Assembly: GCF_000820845.2 (NCBI RefSeq)
Contig: NZ_CBXV010000006.1
Coordinates: forward strand, 124,001 to 188,000
DNA: 64,000 bases
Reading direction: 5' to 3'
Source of the DNA: Pyrinomonas methylaliphatogenes
GTDB taxonomy: Bacteria; Acidobacteriota; Blastocatellia; Pyrinomonadales; Pyrinomonadaceae
Every line of letters starts with the position of its first letter. Position 1 is the first letter of the stretch. The notes below the pieces were generated by a model that did no database searches, had not been told where the DNA came from, and saw only the letters and a program-made list of their open reading frames with translations. Below, piece after piece: positions 1 to 10,551 of the stretch. A program made the position numbers and the translations under genes.

Positions 1-2966
1 ATCTGAAAGTCGCGCGTTAAGGGGACGCGCGCCTCCAGATTGACGATGGCGAGCGCGTTGCCGCCGATCGGTACGGTGAATGGGCTGAGGGTCACAGGGT
101 TGCCGTTACGATCGCGCAACTGACCGCAGTTTGTCGGGATCGGACTGAGCAAGTAGCAAGATGGGACGACGAGGCGAGGCCCGGCCTCTTCGAAACCGAA
201 GCCGCGCAAGCTCGTCGCGCCTCCGGCGAAGAAACGCTCGCTGATCGGCAGCCTTCGATCGGCCTCGTCGATCACGCCATCGCCATTACGATCGCGCAAG
301 TTGAAGAGATTGGCCGCGCCGAAGGAGAATCCGCCCGCCAACGTGACGCGCCCGACTTTGTGGTAACGTCGATAGGTCGATTCGAAACGATTGAACGAGA
401 TGTTGCCGCCCAACTTATCGAGCGCGAGCGAGTAATTAAGCGTCAGATATTCGCCGCTCGTCGCATCCACGCGGCTGTTGCGCGTATCGCGTGCAAAGTC
501 GAAGGCCAAACGTGAGATGCGCACGACGCGGTCGGGCCGCAAAAGGTCGGCGATGAGCAGGCTGCCGATGTTGTACAATCGCACATCCTCATAGCTATAG
601 CGCAAGACGAGCGTATTCTGCCGTGCGACCTCTTCGGGTATTCCGGCGCGCATTCCGCCGAAGTCGCGGCGCGTTTCGATGTTGAAGCTGAAGCGATTGA
701 TGCTCGGTTCGCCCGTGCGCTCGGTCGGATTCTCACACAGAACGGGTTGCCCTTTATCATCGAGGCACTGCACGATGCCAAGACTCCCGCGATCGATCGT
801 CGAACGGAAGAAGCGCGTCACGCTCGTGTCGCGCTGATATTGCGCCGAGATCGTCAGCGGCGCAAATAGACGCCCCCCATAACGTTGGAATCTCGGGTTG
901 AAATACTCCAAGCGCAAGAGCTGGCGGCGTTGACTGGCGCGCACGCGCAATGCCCCTTGTTGCAAGCGTCCGAAGAGATTGTTGTGTTGGATTTCGAGAA
1001 GGCCGAGCGGCCCGTTGTCGGTCGAATAACCGAAGCCATAGTCGAGCACGCGCGGTTGACGTTCTTCGAGATCGATGATGACATCGCGCTGTCGGAATCC
1101 GGCGGCGTTCTCCCCAGCGGGTCTAGTGCGCACGATGACTTGGCGGAAAGCATCCGTCGCGTAAAGCGCACGTTCCGTCGCCGACAGATCATCGGCGCGC
1201 AACACAACTCCCTCGCGCAATGGGATGATCTCGAGGATCGCTTCGCGCCGCGTTCGCACGTTGCCGTTGATGTAGATGCGCCCGGTGTAAACCTTGTCGC
1301 CCTCCGTCACGGTGTAGATCAAGCGCACCTGCTCATCATCTTGGCGAAGGCGCGGCAGTTCGACGACATCCAACCGGACATCCGCATCCAAGTATCCGTT
1401 GCGTCCGTAAAAAGCCCGCAACGCATCGGCGTCGGCGCGCGCTTGCAAGCGCGAATATGGCCCGCCGACGACCGTCTTCATTTCACGAAGCAAACGCTCC
1501 GCGGTGAAGACCCTGTTGCCGCGCAACTCGATATCGGCGACGCGCGTCAGCGGGCCTTCGGTGACGACGAAGGTGATGATCAGACTTTCGCCATCGAGCG
1601 AGACGCCTTGCCTGACTTCGACGTTCGCCTGCCGATATCCCAGATCATTCAGGCGCGCCCTGATCAGACGCTGATCCTGCTCGAGATCGTCGAGGCTCGT
1701 ATAACCGCGCCCGTAACCGAGGAAAGGGATGATACCGAGCACGGTCGCCTCTTGTGAGCGCAACTCATCGCGCAGATCCTCGATCTTCAACTTATCCGTC
1801 CCTTCGATCCGGATCTCGCTTAGCCGGAAACGACGCCCCGGCACGATCTCATATTTGATGGCGACGGTGCGCCCGCTCAACTCCCCCGGGTCGAGGCTTT
1901 GACACGTCTCAGCCTCGCCGTTCGGAAGGCCGGCGAGCGGCGGCGTAACGGTGCAACGCGGTGTCACTTCGGCGAAGAAGTAGCCCTCTTCCTGAAGCCG
2001 ATTTTCCAAACGACGCTTCCCTTCCTCGATGGCCGAATATTCGATGGTCCCTTCGCGCAAGATGGGCAGCAATTCGCGCTTCTTTCGCTCGCTCAACTGA
2101 TACCCTTCTAGCTCGACATTGACCCGCGGGCCGACCGATCCCGTCAAGCTGATGATGACCGCATTCTTGGCCGAATCGAGCACGACGCGCGGCTCGTCTA
2201 AAGTCGGCGCGAGAAAGCCAGCGGAGATGATCGTCTGACGGATGCGATTGAGATCGCGGGCTAAATCTCGGCGTGTGAACGGTGCCCCGGGTTGCAGTTG
2301 GAGCCCGCTTTCTAAGCGCGCTCGATCGAAGCCAGCGATGCTGATGTTGAAGGCCTCGACCGTCGCCTGTTCGCCCGGCGCGACACGGAAGATCACCGTC
2401 GCCCGCAAACCGCTCGGATCGAGCTGTTGGACGTATTCGACGTTCGCCCTGAAAAATCCGCGGTCGCGCAGATAGGCTTGAATCAAATCGGCGTTGGCGC
2501 GCAACGTCTGTTCCGAAAGGCGCGTCTCCGGCTCGAGCATGTTCAAGCGCGCGCGCAACTCATCTTCCGTGATCCCCGTCCCAGGCGGCGCGTCGAGTTC
2601 AATGCGCACTTCGCCGATGCGCGGTTGAGGACGTACGACGAATCGCAAGGCGACTTTCCCCGAAGGCTCTTCCCTCACCTCGACGCGCGCGTTCGCGACG
2701 CGCTCGGAATCGAACAACGCCTGCAAGGCGTCGCGCACGCGCACGGCGGAATAGGCCGCGCCCGGCGCGATGTCGATCAGGCCGCGCAACTCGCTCTGCT
2801 CCGCCTCGTTAGGCGGCGCGCCTTCGAGCCCGACCTGCACAGAGGAGATCGTCCGCCCTTCGTAACGACCGATCTCCTGCGCATACAGAGGCGCCGGAGT
2901 CAAACATGCGAGCAGGCAGAGGATATCGAGACAGAACTTGCCCAACCTTGACTTTTCACTAAACAT
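1..2966 (-). CDS. bamA: Omp85-family outer membrane assembly protein (BamA/TamA-like), C-terminus outside window
   Basis: Inserts beta-barrel proteins into the outer membrane. 988 residues are visible and the frame is open at the left edge. A signal peptide (residues 1-29, ending PAPLYA) is followed by seven POTRA-like repeats at roughly 31-114, 115-201, 202-281, 282-378, 379-472, 473-557 and 558-640, then the barrel from about 640. The barrel carries the Omp85 hallmark RFFAGGATSLRGF near residue 917, so only a short C-terminal piece should be missing. It lies 69 bases downstream of tamB on the same strand, so TamA is an alternative name; seven POTRAs exceed both E. coli BamA (five) and TamA (three). 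ATG at 2966 gives the cleanest signal peptide. An in-frame ATG at 2999 has a GGAG 11 bases upstream and could be the true start. Confidence 0.9.
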   Translation of the reverse strand, partial: MFSEKSRLGKFCLDILCLLACLTPAPLYAQEIGRYEGRTISSVQVGLEGAPPNEAEQSELRGLIDIAPGAAYSAVRVRDALQALFDSERVANARVEVREEPSGKVALRFVVRPQPRIGEVRIELDAPPGTGITEDELRARLNMLEPETRLSEQTLRANADLIQAYLRDRGFFRANVEYVQQLDPSGLRATVIFRVAPGEQATVEAFNISIAGFDRARLESGLQLQPGAPFTRRDLARDLNRIRQTIISAGFLAPTLDEPRVVLDSAKNAVIISLTGSVGPRVNVELEGYQLSERKKRELLPILREGTIEYSAIEEGKRRLENRLQEEGYFFAEVTPRCTVTPPLAGLPNGEAETCQSLDPGELSGRTVAIKYEIVPGRRFRLSEIRIEGTDKLKIEDLRDELRSQEATVLGIIPFLGYGRGYTSLDDLEQDQRLIRARLNDLGYRQANVEVRQGVSLDGESLIITFVVTEGPLTRVADIELRGNRVFTAERLLREMKTVVGGPYSRLQARADADALRAFYGRNGYLDADVRLDVVELPRLRQDDEQVRLIYTVTEGDKVYTGRIYINGNVRTRREAILEIIPLREGVVLRADDLSATERALYATDAFRQVIVRTRPAGENAAGFRQRDVIIDLEERQPRVLDYGFGYSTDNGPLGLLEIQHNNLFGRLQQGALRVRASQRRQLLRLEYFNPRFQRYGGRLFAPLTISAQYQRDTSVTRFFRSTIDRGSLGIVQCLDDKGQPVLCENPTERTGEPSINRFSFNIETRRDFGGMRAGIPEEVARQNTLVLRYSYEDVRLYNIGSLLIADLLRPDRVVRISRLAFDFARDTRNSRVDATSGEYLTLNYSLALDKLGGNISFNRFESTYRRYHKVGRVTLAGGFSFGAANLFNLRDRNGDGVIDEADRRLPISERFFAGGATSLRGFGFEEAGPRLVVPSCYLLSPIPTNCGQLRDRNGNPVTLSPFTVPIGGNALAIVNLEARVPLTRDFQ

Positions 2967-3035
2967 CAATGTGGTGCCGAGATCGAGCGCATCGCACATA
3001 TGGCGTCTCGCTCCGCTGACGATGCGCATCCCTCT

Positions 3036-6000
3036 TCAGAACCTCTTCCGGAATCTTATTTCAAAGCTGAAGTTGTTATTGCGCGATGAAGCGATGTTCG
3101 CCTCAGGCCCCTGCGTGTACTGCGCGATGAACGACAACCGATCCGACACGCGATACTCGACGATGACCACTTGATTCTGCTCCGCCGTTAAATTGGTCGA
3201 ATATGTCACCGACAGATTGCGATTGATTTGGCGACCGACGGTCAAACGAGCCGTCGGAGTAGAACCGCTTCGCCCGGCGATCAGCGGGTTGATCTCGAAA
3301 CGGTTCAAGCCGAAGAGGCGATCGGTCGCACGTTGCGCACGTACATTGATGAGCGCATCGGTCAAAAGGCTCGCCGCCGTTCCCAGCCCGGTCTGCGAGA
3401 GGGTCGAAAGCGTGCGCTCGTCCGAAGCGAGGTTGCCGGTCGTGATCAACGAGACGACGTCCGCTTGCGGCAACGATGGCTCCGATCGAACGTTGGCCTG
3501 CAACCCGGAAGAGAGCGGCCCGTTCAGATTGACGATGATGCGATAGCCGCGGATTTCGGTCTCGGCTTGAATGTTCAATAATGGATCGCTCACGCGCGGC
3601 AGAAGATCTATATTGGCGCGCACTATGTCGTATCGATCGTTGCGGAAATTGAGCGTCCCGCGCGTCGCCGTGATTCGCCCTGAAATAATCGGATCCTCAA
3701 GCGAGCCGCGAATCTGCAGAGCGACCGAGCCGACCGCATCGGCCAGGTTGTTGCGCACGATGAGGGCATCGCGCCCTTCGATGTGAAGATCGAGCTGCGT
3801 CGCCGTCCCGAACATGCCGCCGCCTTCCGTAAGGCTCGGTTCTCGTCGCCGGTTAATCAGATCGGCAAGATCTATGTCGCGACGGTATTCAGCGCGACGC
3901 AAATTGATCGTCCCAGAGATGATCTGCGCTTCAGTCGAACCCTGCACGATCAATTCGCCGTCAGCCGTCGATCTGAAACCTTCGGGGAAAGGCACCGTGA
4001 CATCGTCGGCGCGAACGGTGAAGCGAAACTGCGGCGGCACATCGAGCAGGGCGCCGCCAGCGACCGAAACGCGCCCGCCCCCGAGTCGCCCGACGAGCGA
4101 TTCGATCTGCGCCTGATTCGATGTGAAACGGATCGAGCCGTTGATGCTCGAAACGGTCAAACGCTCGTTGGCGAGCAGCGTCGAGAACGAGGCGCCGCTT
4201 ACTTGCGCCGTGCCCGTCAAACGCGGGTCCGTGTAAGTGCCGTTGACGCGCAAGCCGATGCGCGCAAGCCCGGCGAGGAAGATGTTCGGCGACAGTCCGT
4301 TGAACAGACGCAAATTCAATTCACCGTTAGCGGTGAACTCTTGCTTCCCTTGCGGTCCGAGCGCGAGCGTGCCGCCCATCACGATGTTCGTGCCCGGTCC
4401 AGTAAAGCGCGTCTCATTGAGCGTCACCTGTTGCGGCGAGAACTGCACGCTGAGCGGGGCGGTGGCGGCGATCTGCGTATCGCCGATGATGACGACGAGT
4501 TGCGACAGCTCCGCCGTGCCGCGCAACGCTTGAAGGCTGAACCCCTCGGCTCCGTAAAGCGGCCCGCTCGCGCGGATCGTCCCGCTCACACGCCCTGCGA
4601 CGCGCACGCCCGTAGAAGGAAAGAGCGCCGCAAAGAGCGGCCCCAGATCGGCGTTGGTCAAAGTCGTCTCGATCGCCGCCGGCAATTCCTCTTCGCCCAA
4701 GTTGATGCGCGCCGTAAGGACATGCGGCTGGCCGAAGAGTCCGGTCGTCAATTGCAGCGTGAGTTGCCCATCCGCGGTGCGCCCGGTAAGCGTTAACTCT
4801 CCCGCTGGGCGACCATTGAGCGTCACCTCTTTCCCGTGCCCATCGATCGTGAGTTGATATGTCCGAGGATCGGAGAGTTTTCCGGATGCGGAAGCGGTGA
4901 AATCGATCACGCCTTCAATGGGCCACTCCGTTCCCGCTAGCGCTTCAAGCAGACCGAGCCGAACGCCTTCGCCGCGCGCGCGTAGATCGAAACGGGCATC
5001 CTGCAGCGCGTTCGCGCCGAGCGCGATGGTTCCGTCAGCGGTCAAACGTCCCGCTTCGAACTGCGCCTCGAGTTGCGCGAGGCGGATCTCGTTCACATCA
5101 AACGACAACTTCGCGGTCAATTCGCGTAGCGGCTCATCCTTGACGCGCCCTGGCCCGACATGAAGTTCGGCTTCGCCGCGCATCGCATTGGGGAATCCAT
5201 CGAGCGTGAGGCGTCCGGAAGCATCGCCTAAAGCAGCTAGCTCCGCACGTTGCGCCTCGCTTACCCCCGGAATGAAGGCTGCGATGTTGCCTGCATTGGC
5301 CCGGTCCAGCGTCGCCTGCAGCTGTATGTTGTTTTCGCCCATACGCGGCGCGACGAGCGAGAACGAGATGCCGCCCCCATCCGGCTCGCTCAACCTTCCG
5401 TCGAGCAGGCGCAACTCGCCCGCATCGCGCTCGATCGTCGCGCTCAAGGCTCCAAGCTCGCGCCCGTTGACGATGAGCGGATCAAGGCGCGCGCGCCCAT
5501 CGATCAGCGGATCGGTTAACGCCCCGCGCACCGTACCATCGAAGTTGAACCGGCCAGCCAATTCTATGCCATAGCTCGCCAAACCATCCGCAAGCTGCGG
5601 CACAAGACCGCTCGCAGCAATCAGTCTTTCGAATTCGCCAGCATCCGTCGAAGCGATCGAAAGCCGCAGATCGGATTCGCGCTCGATGCCGAAATTTCCA
5701 GAAGCGCTCAAACTGGTCGCACCCGCTTGCAACTTGGCGCGTTCGATCGCGAAAAGGCCGCGCTCAGCCCGCAAAGCGAGTTCGCCTTCGACCGGCGTGC
5801 GCCCCTCAGCGCTCTCAGCCGCAAGTTGCGCGCGCAGCGTGCCTGTGGCAGAGCCGAACTCCAGGCCCGGAAACGTGAGATCGACCTCCCCGCTCGCCTG
5901 GCTTGCGACGGGCATGGCGCGCCCTGAGAGAAGAGCTAAAAGCCCGCCGATGTCCACATCGTTGAACTTAGCTTGCACGCGCGAGGCGACGCCGCGCGTC

Positions 6001-7877
6001 GTGCCGATGGTCATCTCGCCGCTGGCACGGCCATTGAATAACTCCGCGTCGAAATCTTGAAACTGGACCCGACCGTTAGAGGCGATGACCCGACTCGAAG
6101 CGCGACCGAGTCTCATCTCGCCAAGCACACCGCCGCCTAAGCTCAGATCGGCGCTCGCGCGATAATTCCCCCGCGTATCAATAACGAAGATCGGACGCGC
6201 CAGTTTGACATCCTCGATTCGCCCGTTATCCAAGCTGACTGGGCCAACTTTTATGTCATCGGTTGCGCCTTCGATTCGCCCGCCGATGATCCTCAGTCGC
6301 ACTCCGGCGATGTTCAAACTTCCGGTATGCGCTCCCGCCGCAGCTAAAGAATCGAGGCGCAAGTTTTCCGCAGTGACGCGCGATGCTCCGCCTTCTTGCT
6401 TGAGAGAGACGCCGTTCACCGCGACGCCCTCGGCCCGAAGATTCGGCGCGACGACGGCCTTCGCGCCCAGGTTCTTTACCGAAGCGCTCGCTTGCCCGCG
6501 CTCGACGCGCAATCGGAGACCGGAAACGCGCGCCCCTTGAATCTTGGCGGAAGAGATGGCCATGGAAGAAGCCGATCCGTTCGAAGAAAAGGCGCTGAGC
6601 GTTTGGTCACGAAGCTCAGCGCGTACGTCCTTGAAGATCAGATCGGCGAGCGAAAGATTGCCGCTTCGCATGGCGGCAGCGCGCAATTCGCCGAGCCAGC
6701 GAAAATCGGTCCCCGTCCCCATTACGCCACCCGCAAGCTGGACCATGTTCAAGCGGATGGCTCCGACGTTGAGCAGCTCGGCAATGGCGCGCCCCTGAGC
6801 TTCATAGCTCGCCCTCTGTCCGGAAGCCCGCGCCGTCACGTTCAACCCTTGTAAACGAACGCCATCTATGGCAGCACCATCGACGACGATCCGTCCATCG
6901 ACACGATAGCTCGATCCTTCGCCTTCGATATGCCCGGCAAACGTACCGGCGCCGCGCAAGGCGACCTCTGGGCCGAGGACTTCGGAGAGGCGCGTCAGAT
7001 CAACGTTTGAATTGACTTCGAAGCGGTAGCGCAAGCGGCGCCAATCATCGAACGTGCCCGTAAGCTGCGCCTCCATTACGGGCGAACGCAAGATCAGATC
7101 GTCAACGCGCGCGCTCGTTTGGTTGATCAGGCCGCGTGCCGCGATGCTCAGATCGGCGATCCGTCTATCGTCGAAGGCGAAGTTGGAATTAGAGAGAGCG
7201 AGCGTGAAGCGATTGGCCCAACCAACGGTCGGCACCTGCGGATTCTCCGGCTCGAGCGTCAGTCTAACGTCGCGCGCTTCGCCCGCCAAGCTGTGTTGCG
7301 CGTCATCGTAATGAATGATCGAATCTTTCAAACGGATCTGCGCCGTCGAATACGAGAAGAGGATGCGGCGGTTCGGCTCCGGCGGCGGCAATCGCAATCC
7401 ATCGAAATTCGACCGACCGTGTTCGTCAAACGTCACCCATAGCTCCAGCCCTTCGACGTCGAGCGACTCGAGATCGATGTTACGTTCGAGCTTGAGCGCA
7501 AACAGATCCCTGATCGCCACGCGCGCAATCAGGCGACGGACGCGCCCGATCAATTGACCGGTCGCGGCGTTGTAAAGGACGAGTCCGCGAATTTCCGCCG
7601 TCCGCAGACCGATCTGAAAATGGAAACCCTCGATCTCCGCGCGAATGTTGTAATTGCTCAATGTGTTGATGATCTGTCTGGCGATGAGCGCATCCAACTG
7701 CCCGCTGCGATAGAAGATGACGCCCGCAAGCAGGACAGCCATGACGAGAGATGTCAGAACGATGAACGTCCACCACGCGCGGCGGCGCGTCATCAAAGGC
7801 CAGCGCGTTTTCCGAGCGCGCCCATCCTGTTCTGCCTTCAACGCCTCTTGCTGTCCGTCATGCTCATCCGTCGGCAT
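3036..7877 (-). CDS. tamB: Translocation and assembly module protein TamB (DUF490)
   Basis: A 1613-residue inner-membrane-anchored periplasmic protein of the AsmA/TamB bridge family, which is thought to carry phospholipids and assist barrel assembly between the two membranes. An N-terminal transmembrane helix (about residues 35-56) follows a basic stretch MTRRRAWW. The middle is a very long series of short beta-strand repeats. The C-terminal DUF490 region includes SLLTDALINV and ends in aromatic, strand-like sequence (SFEIRFRKRF). It sits directly upstream of the Omp85 gene, the usual partnership. ATG at 7877 is chosen; a TTG at 7931 would add 18 residues before the helix but has no visible ribosome-binding site. 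Confidence 0.93.
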   Translation of the reverse strand: MPTDEHDGQQEALKAEQDGRARKTRWPLMTRRRAWWTFIVLTSLVMAVLLAGVIFYRSGQLDALIARQIINTLSNYNIRAEIEGFHFQIGLRTAEIRGLVLYNAATGQLIGRVRRLIARVAIRDLFALKLERNIDLESLDVEGLELWVTFDEHGRSNFDGLRLPPPEPNRRILFSYSTAQIRLKDSIIHYDDAQHSLAGEARDVRLTLEPENPQVPTVGWANRFTLALSNSNFAFDDRRIADLSIAARGLINQTSARVDDLILRSPVMEAQLTGTFDDWRRLRYRFEVNSNVDLTRLSEVLGPEVALRGAGTFAGHIEGEGSSYRVDGRIVVDGAAIDGVRLQGLNVTARASGQRASYEAQGRAIAELLNVGAIRLNMVQLAGGVMGTGTDFRWLGELRAAAMRSGNLSLADLIFKDVRAELRDQTLSAFSSNGSASSMAISSAKIQGARVSGLRLRVERGQASASVKNLGAKAVVAPNLRAEGVAVNGVSLKQEGGASRVTAENLRLDSLAAAGAHTGSLNIAGVRLRIIGGRIEGATDDIKVGPVSLDNGRIEDVKLARPIFVIDTRGNYRASADLSLGGGVLGEMRLGRASSRVIASNGRVQFQDFDAELFNGRASGEMTIGTTRGVASRVQAKFNDVDIGGLLALLSGRAMPVASQASGEVDLTFPGLEFGSATGTLRAQLAAESAEGRTPVEGELALRAERGLFAIERAKLQAGATSLSASGNFGIERESDLRLSIASTDAGEFERLIAASGLVPQLADGLASYGIELAGRFNFDGTVRGALTDPLIDGRARLDPLIVNGRELGALSATIERDAGELRLLDGRLSEPDGGGISFSLVAPRMGENNIQLQATLDRANAGNIAAFIPGVSEAQRAELAALGDASGRLTLDGFPNAMRGEAELHVGPGRVKDEPLRELTAKLSFDVNEIRLAQLEAQFEAGRLTADGTIALGANALQDARFDLRARGEGVRLGLLEALAGTEWPIEGVIDFTASASGKLSDPRTYQLTIDGHGKEVTLNGRPAGELTLTGRTADGQLTLQLTTGLFGQPHVLTARINLGEEELPAAIETTLTNADLGPLFAALFPSTGVRVAGRVSGTIRASGPLYGAEGFSLQALRGTAELSQLVVIIGDTQIAATAPLSVQFSPQQVTLNETRFTGPGTNIVMGGTLALGPQGKQEFTANGELNLRLFNGLSPNIFLAGLARIGLRVNGTYTDPRLTGTAQVSGASFSTLLANERLTVSSINGSIRFTSNQAQIESLVGRLGGGRVSVAGGALLDVPPQFRFTVRADDVTVPFPEGFRSTADGELIVQGSTEAQIISGTINLRRAEYRRDIDLADLINRRREPSLTEGGGMFGTATQLDLHIEGRDALIVRNNLADAVGSVALQIRGSLEDPIISGRITATRGTLNFRNDRYDIVRANIDLLPRVSDPLLNIQAETEIRGYRIIVNLNGPLSSGLQANVRSEPSLPQADVVSLITTGNLASDERTLSTLSQTGLGTAASLLTDALINVRAQRATDRLFGLNRFEINPLIAGRSGSTPTARLTVGRQINRNLSVTYSTNLTAEQNQVVIVEYRVSDRLSFIAQYTQGPEANIASSRNNNFSFEIRFRKRF

Positions 7878-7985
7878 AGAGAGCCATCCACCATCCGAGG
7901 ATCTTTGATAAACTACTGTCCGCGCGCACAAAGCGCAAGGCGGAAACCGTTTCGGATGCTTAGCGGTGGGGGAGAGCCTGAACGC

Positions 7986-9152
7986 TCAATCGTCGGGGGT
8001 GCGCGATGCCGCCAACTCCTCTTCCGCGCCGAGCGGCAGATGGCCCACTATCTCGAGTTCAAAACCTTCGAGGGCCGAAAGCTGTGGCGGATGATTCGTC
8101 AACAGTAGGATGCGCCGTAATCCCAATTCATGCAGTATCTGGGCGCCGACGCCATAGTTGCGATCCAACCCGTATCCGGTCTCGGCGCTCGCCTCTTCGA
8201 ACGATACGCCGCGTTCCTGCATCACGGCGTAAGTGCGCAATTGATGGATGAGATCGAGACCGTGCTCGCGCTGCTTCAAGTAGAGCACGACGCCACGCCC
8301 AGCTTCCGCGATCTTCCTTAACGCCACTTGCAATTGGCGTCCCGTGTCGTTCAAGAGCGAACCGAACACGTCGCCCGCGACGTTCTCCGTATGGACGCGC
8401 ACGAGTACGGGTTCGGGCGTCCGCACGTCGCCCATCACCATCGCCAAGTGCACATCGCCGTTGATGACGTTCTCAAACGCGATGGCGCGGAAGGTCCCAT
8501 GCACGGTCGGCAGATCCGTTTCGACGACGCGCCGCACGAGCACCTCCTTGCTCATACGATAACGGATCAGATCGGCGACCGAGACTATCTTCAAATCGTG
8601 TCGTCGCGCAAACTCTTCGAGCTGCGGCAGCCGCGCCATCGTCCCATCCGGGTTCATGATCTCACAGATGACGCCCGCCGGATAAAGACCGGCGATGCGC
8701 GCCAGATCGACGATCGCCTCCGTTTGCCCTGGGCGGACGAGCACTCCGCCACGCCGCGCGCGCAGCGGGAAGACGTGTCCAGGGCGCGCCAGATCCGATG
8801 GCTTCGTTTTCGGATCGACCGCCGTTAGGATCGTCGTCGCGCGATCCGCCGCCGAGATGCCGGTCGTCACGCCTCGCCGCGCATCGATCGACACGGTGAA
8901 AGCCGTGCCGAAATTCGAGGTGTTGTCCTCGGTCTGCATCGTCAGATTGAGCTCACGACACCGCTCCTCCGTAAGAGCGAGGCAAATGAGGCCGCGCGCG
9001 TGCGTCGCCATGAAATTGACGATTTCCGGCGTCACCTTCTCCGCCGCGCACGCGAGATCGCCTTCGTTCTCGCGGTTCTCGTCATCGACGATGATGATCA
9101 TGCGGCCCTCGCGTAAATCCGCCGCCGCATCTTCAATCGAAGCGAAAGGCAT
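7986..9152 (-). CDS. ribBA: RibBA-type protein: DHBP synthase with degenerate GTP cyclohydrolase II domain
   Basis: 388 residues. The N-terminal domain (about 1-200) is 3,4-dihydroxy-2-butanone-4-phosphate synthase, making the four-carbon unit of riboflavin from ribulose 5-phosphate; [21 protein letters not shown] and [10 protein letters not shown] are intact. The C-terminal domain (about 205-388) has the GTP cyclohydrolase II fold signature, but the three zinc cysteines of E. coli RibA (SECLTGD and RCDCG) are replaced: here the segments read HTENVAGD and LLNDTG. The RQEGRGIGL segment is also changed to KQREHGLDL. The second activity is therefore doubtful. ribE lies upstream on the same strand. 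The start at ATG 9152 (MPFASIEDA) matches family length; a GTG at 9185 is possible. Confidence 0.9.
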   Translation of the reverse strand: MPFASIEDAAADLREGRMIIIVDDENRENEGDLACAAEKVTPEIVNFMATHARGLICLALTEERCRELNLTMQTEDNTSNFGTAFTVSIDARRGVTTGISAADRATTILTAVDPKTKPSDLARPGHVFPLRARRGGVLVRPGQTEAIVDLARIAGLYPAGVICEIMNPDGTMARLPQLEEFARRHDLKIVSVADLIRYRMSKEVLVRRVVETDLPTVHGTFRAIAFENVINGDVHLAMVMGDVRTPEPVLVRVHTENVAGDVFGSLLNDTGRQLQVALRKIAEAGRGVVLYLKQREHGLDLIHQLRTYAVMQERGVSFEEASAETGYGLDRNYGVGAQILHELGLRRILLLTNHPPQLSALEGFELEIVGHLPLGAEEELAASRTPDD

Positions 9153-9200
9153 AAGCGCATCCGGTATCCGACAGGAAGACTTCACTGCGATGATCTTAAC

Positions 9201-9821
9201 TTAACCCGAGGCGTTACGGGAAAGCTCTCCGCGGCCAACCGTCAGGAGCCGCTCGACGTACTTGGCGATTATATCGACCTCGAGGTTCACCTCATCGCCC
9301 GGCTGTAGGTGCCGCAAATTGGTCAACTCCCACGTCTTCGGGATGACGGCGACCTCGAAGTGATCATCGGCCAATGCGGCGATCGTCAAACTGATCCCCT
9401 CGACCGCAATTGAACCTTTAAAGACAAGATACCGCCCCAGTTCCGGCGGATAACCGATGCGCACGGTCCACGATTCGCCGTGGCTTTCGACTCGGAGCAA
9501 CCGCCCGCGACCATCGACATGTCCCTGCACGAGGTGCCCGCCCAGCCTGGTCGCAAGCGTCACCGCACGCTCCAGATTGACGAACGAACCGCGGCGCAAT
9601 CCGCCTAAGGTCGTGCGTTGCAAAGTCTCGCGCGAACAATCGGCGGCGAAGGAATCGGCTCGCACGTCGAAGGCCGTCAAACAGACGCCGCTCACGCAAA
9701 CCGATTCCCCTTCGCGCAGATCTTCGGTCACCGTCCGCGCCTCGATGACGAGGCGGCCGTTCTCACCGCATCGGGTGAACTCGCGCACGCGACCGAGTTC
9801 TTCGACGATCCCGGTAAACAT
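9201..9821 (-). CDS. ribE: Riboflavin synthase, alpha subunit
   Basis: 206 residues. Dismutates two 6,7-dimethyl-8-ribityllumazine molecules into riboflavin and a pyrimidinedione, the last step of the pathway. It begins with the classic [10 protein letters not shown] and contains two homologous lumazine-binding halves (about 1-95 and 96-195), the second opening at [12 protein letters not shown]. It sits between cmk (22 bases upstream) and ribBA (48 bases downstream), so it is probably cotranscribed in the minus-strand run. The lumazine-forming partner ribH is encoded elsewhere, at 28868. I see no FMN riboswitch; the gap upstream is too short to hold one. Confidence 0.95.
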   Translation of the reverse strand: MFTGIVEELGRVREFTRCGENGRLVIEARTVTEDLREGESVCVSGVCLTAFDVRADSFAADCSRETLQRTTLGGLRRGSFVNLERAVTLATRLGGHLVQGHVDGRGRLLRVESHGESWTVRIGYPPELGRYLVFKGSIAVEGISLTIAALADDHFEVAVIPKTWELTNLRHLQPGDEVNLEVDIIAKYVERLLTVGRGELSRNASG

Positions 9822-9843
9822 ACTCTCAAACGCTCACGTGATT

Positions 9844-10542
9844 TTATGGGGCCGATTGACTCTCCCCCGCCGCCCGCTTCTCACGGATCACCTTCATCAT
9901 GCGCTCGAAGACCTCATCGATCGACAGCTCCGTGGTATCGATGACGACGGCATCATCGGCGATGCGCAACGGGGAGTCGGCGCGCGTCGAGTCGCGCTCA
10001 TCGCGGATGTTGATCTCGCGCAGGACATCATCAAAAGTCAAATCCTGTGCGCGCGCGCGGTCCTCTTCATAGCGTCGCTGCGCCCGTTCCTCAGGGGTCG
10101 CCGTCAGGAAGAACTTCACATCGGCGTCCGGGAAGACGACCGTTCCGATGTCGCGCCCAACGAGGACGCCGCCGCGCGCCCCCAATTCGCGCTGCTGCTT
10201 GACCATCTCGCGCCGCACTTCGGGGATCGCCGAGATCAACGATGCCACATGACTCACCTGTTCGGAATGGATCTCATCCGACACATCTTCGCCGTCGAGC
10301 ATGACGCGCAGACTGCTCGGATCGCCGGAAAGTTCGATGCGCGCGCGGCGGGCCAGCTCAGCGATAGCCGCAGTGTCCGTAAACTTCGCCCGCGAACGCA
10401 AAACGGCCAAGGCGATGGCGCGATACATCGCTCCGGTGTCGATGTAAAGGAGACCGAGGGCGCGCGCGATCATGCGCCCTAAAGTCGATTTGCCCGCCCC
10501 GGAAGGGCCATCGATCGCGATGATCGGGAGATTTCTACGCAT
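9844..10542 (-). CDS. cmk: Cytidylate kinase
   Basis: 232 residues, normal length for bacterial Cmk. Phosphorylates CMP and dCMP with ATP in the cytoplasm. The N-terminus has the Walker A loop GPSGAGKST (residues 12-20) followed by YIDTGAMYRA, the CMP-binding signature. GRDIGTVVFPDADVKFFLTA and RYEEDRAR, typical of the family, are present further on. It starts 9 bases after the threonine aldolase stop and 22 bases before ribE, consistent with one transcript. Confidence 0.96.
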   Translation of the reverse strand: MRRNLPIIAIDGPSGAGKSTLGRMIARALGLLYIDTGAMYRAIALAVLRSRAKFTDTAAIAELARRARIELSGDPSSLRVMLDGEDVSDEIHSEQVSHVASLISAIPEVRREMVKQQRELGARGGVLVGRDIGTVVFPDADVKFFLTATPEERAQRRYEEDRARAQDLTFDDVLREINIRDERDSTRADSPLRIADDAVVIDTTELSIDEVFERMMKVIREKRAAGESQSAP

Positions 10543-10551
10543 CGTTCGACC

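Noticed and set aside
885-4796. Long plus-strand open frames opposite bamA and tamB
   Set aside because: They mirror the codon bias of the minus-strand genes, have Arg-rich compositions and no family signatures.
9822-9843. FMN riboswitch ahead of the rib genes
   Set aside because: Only 22 bases separate cmk and ribE, and no RFN-element sequence is visible before ribH either.
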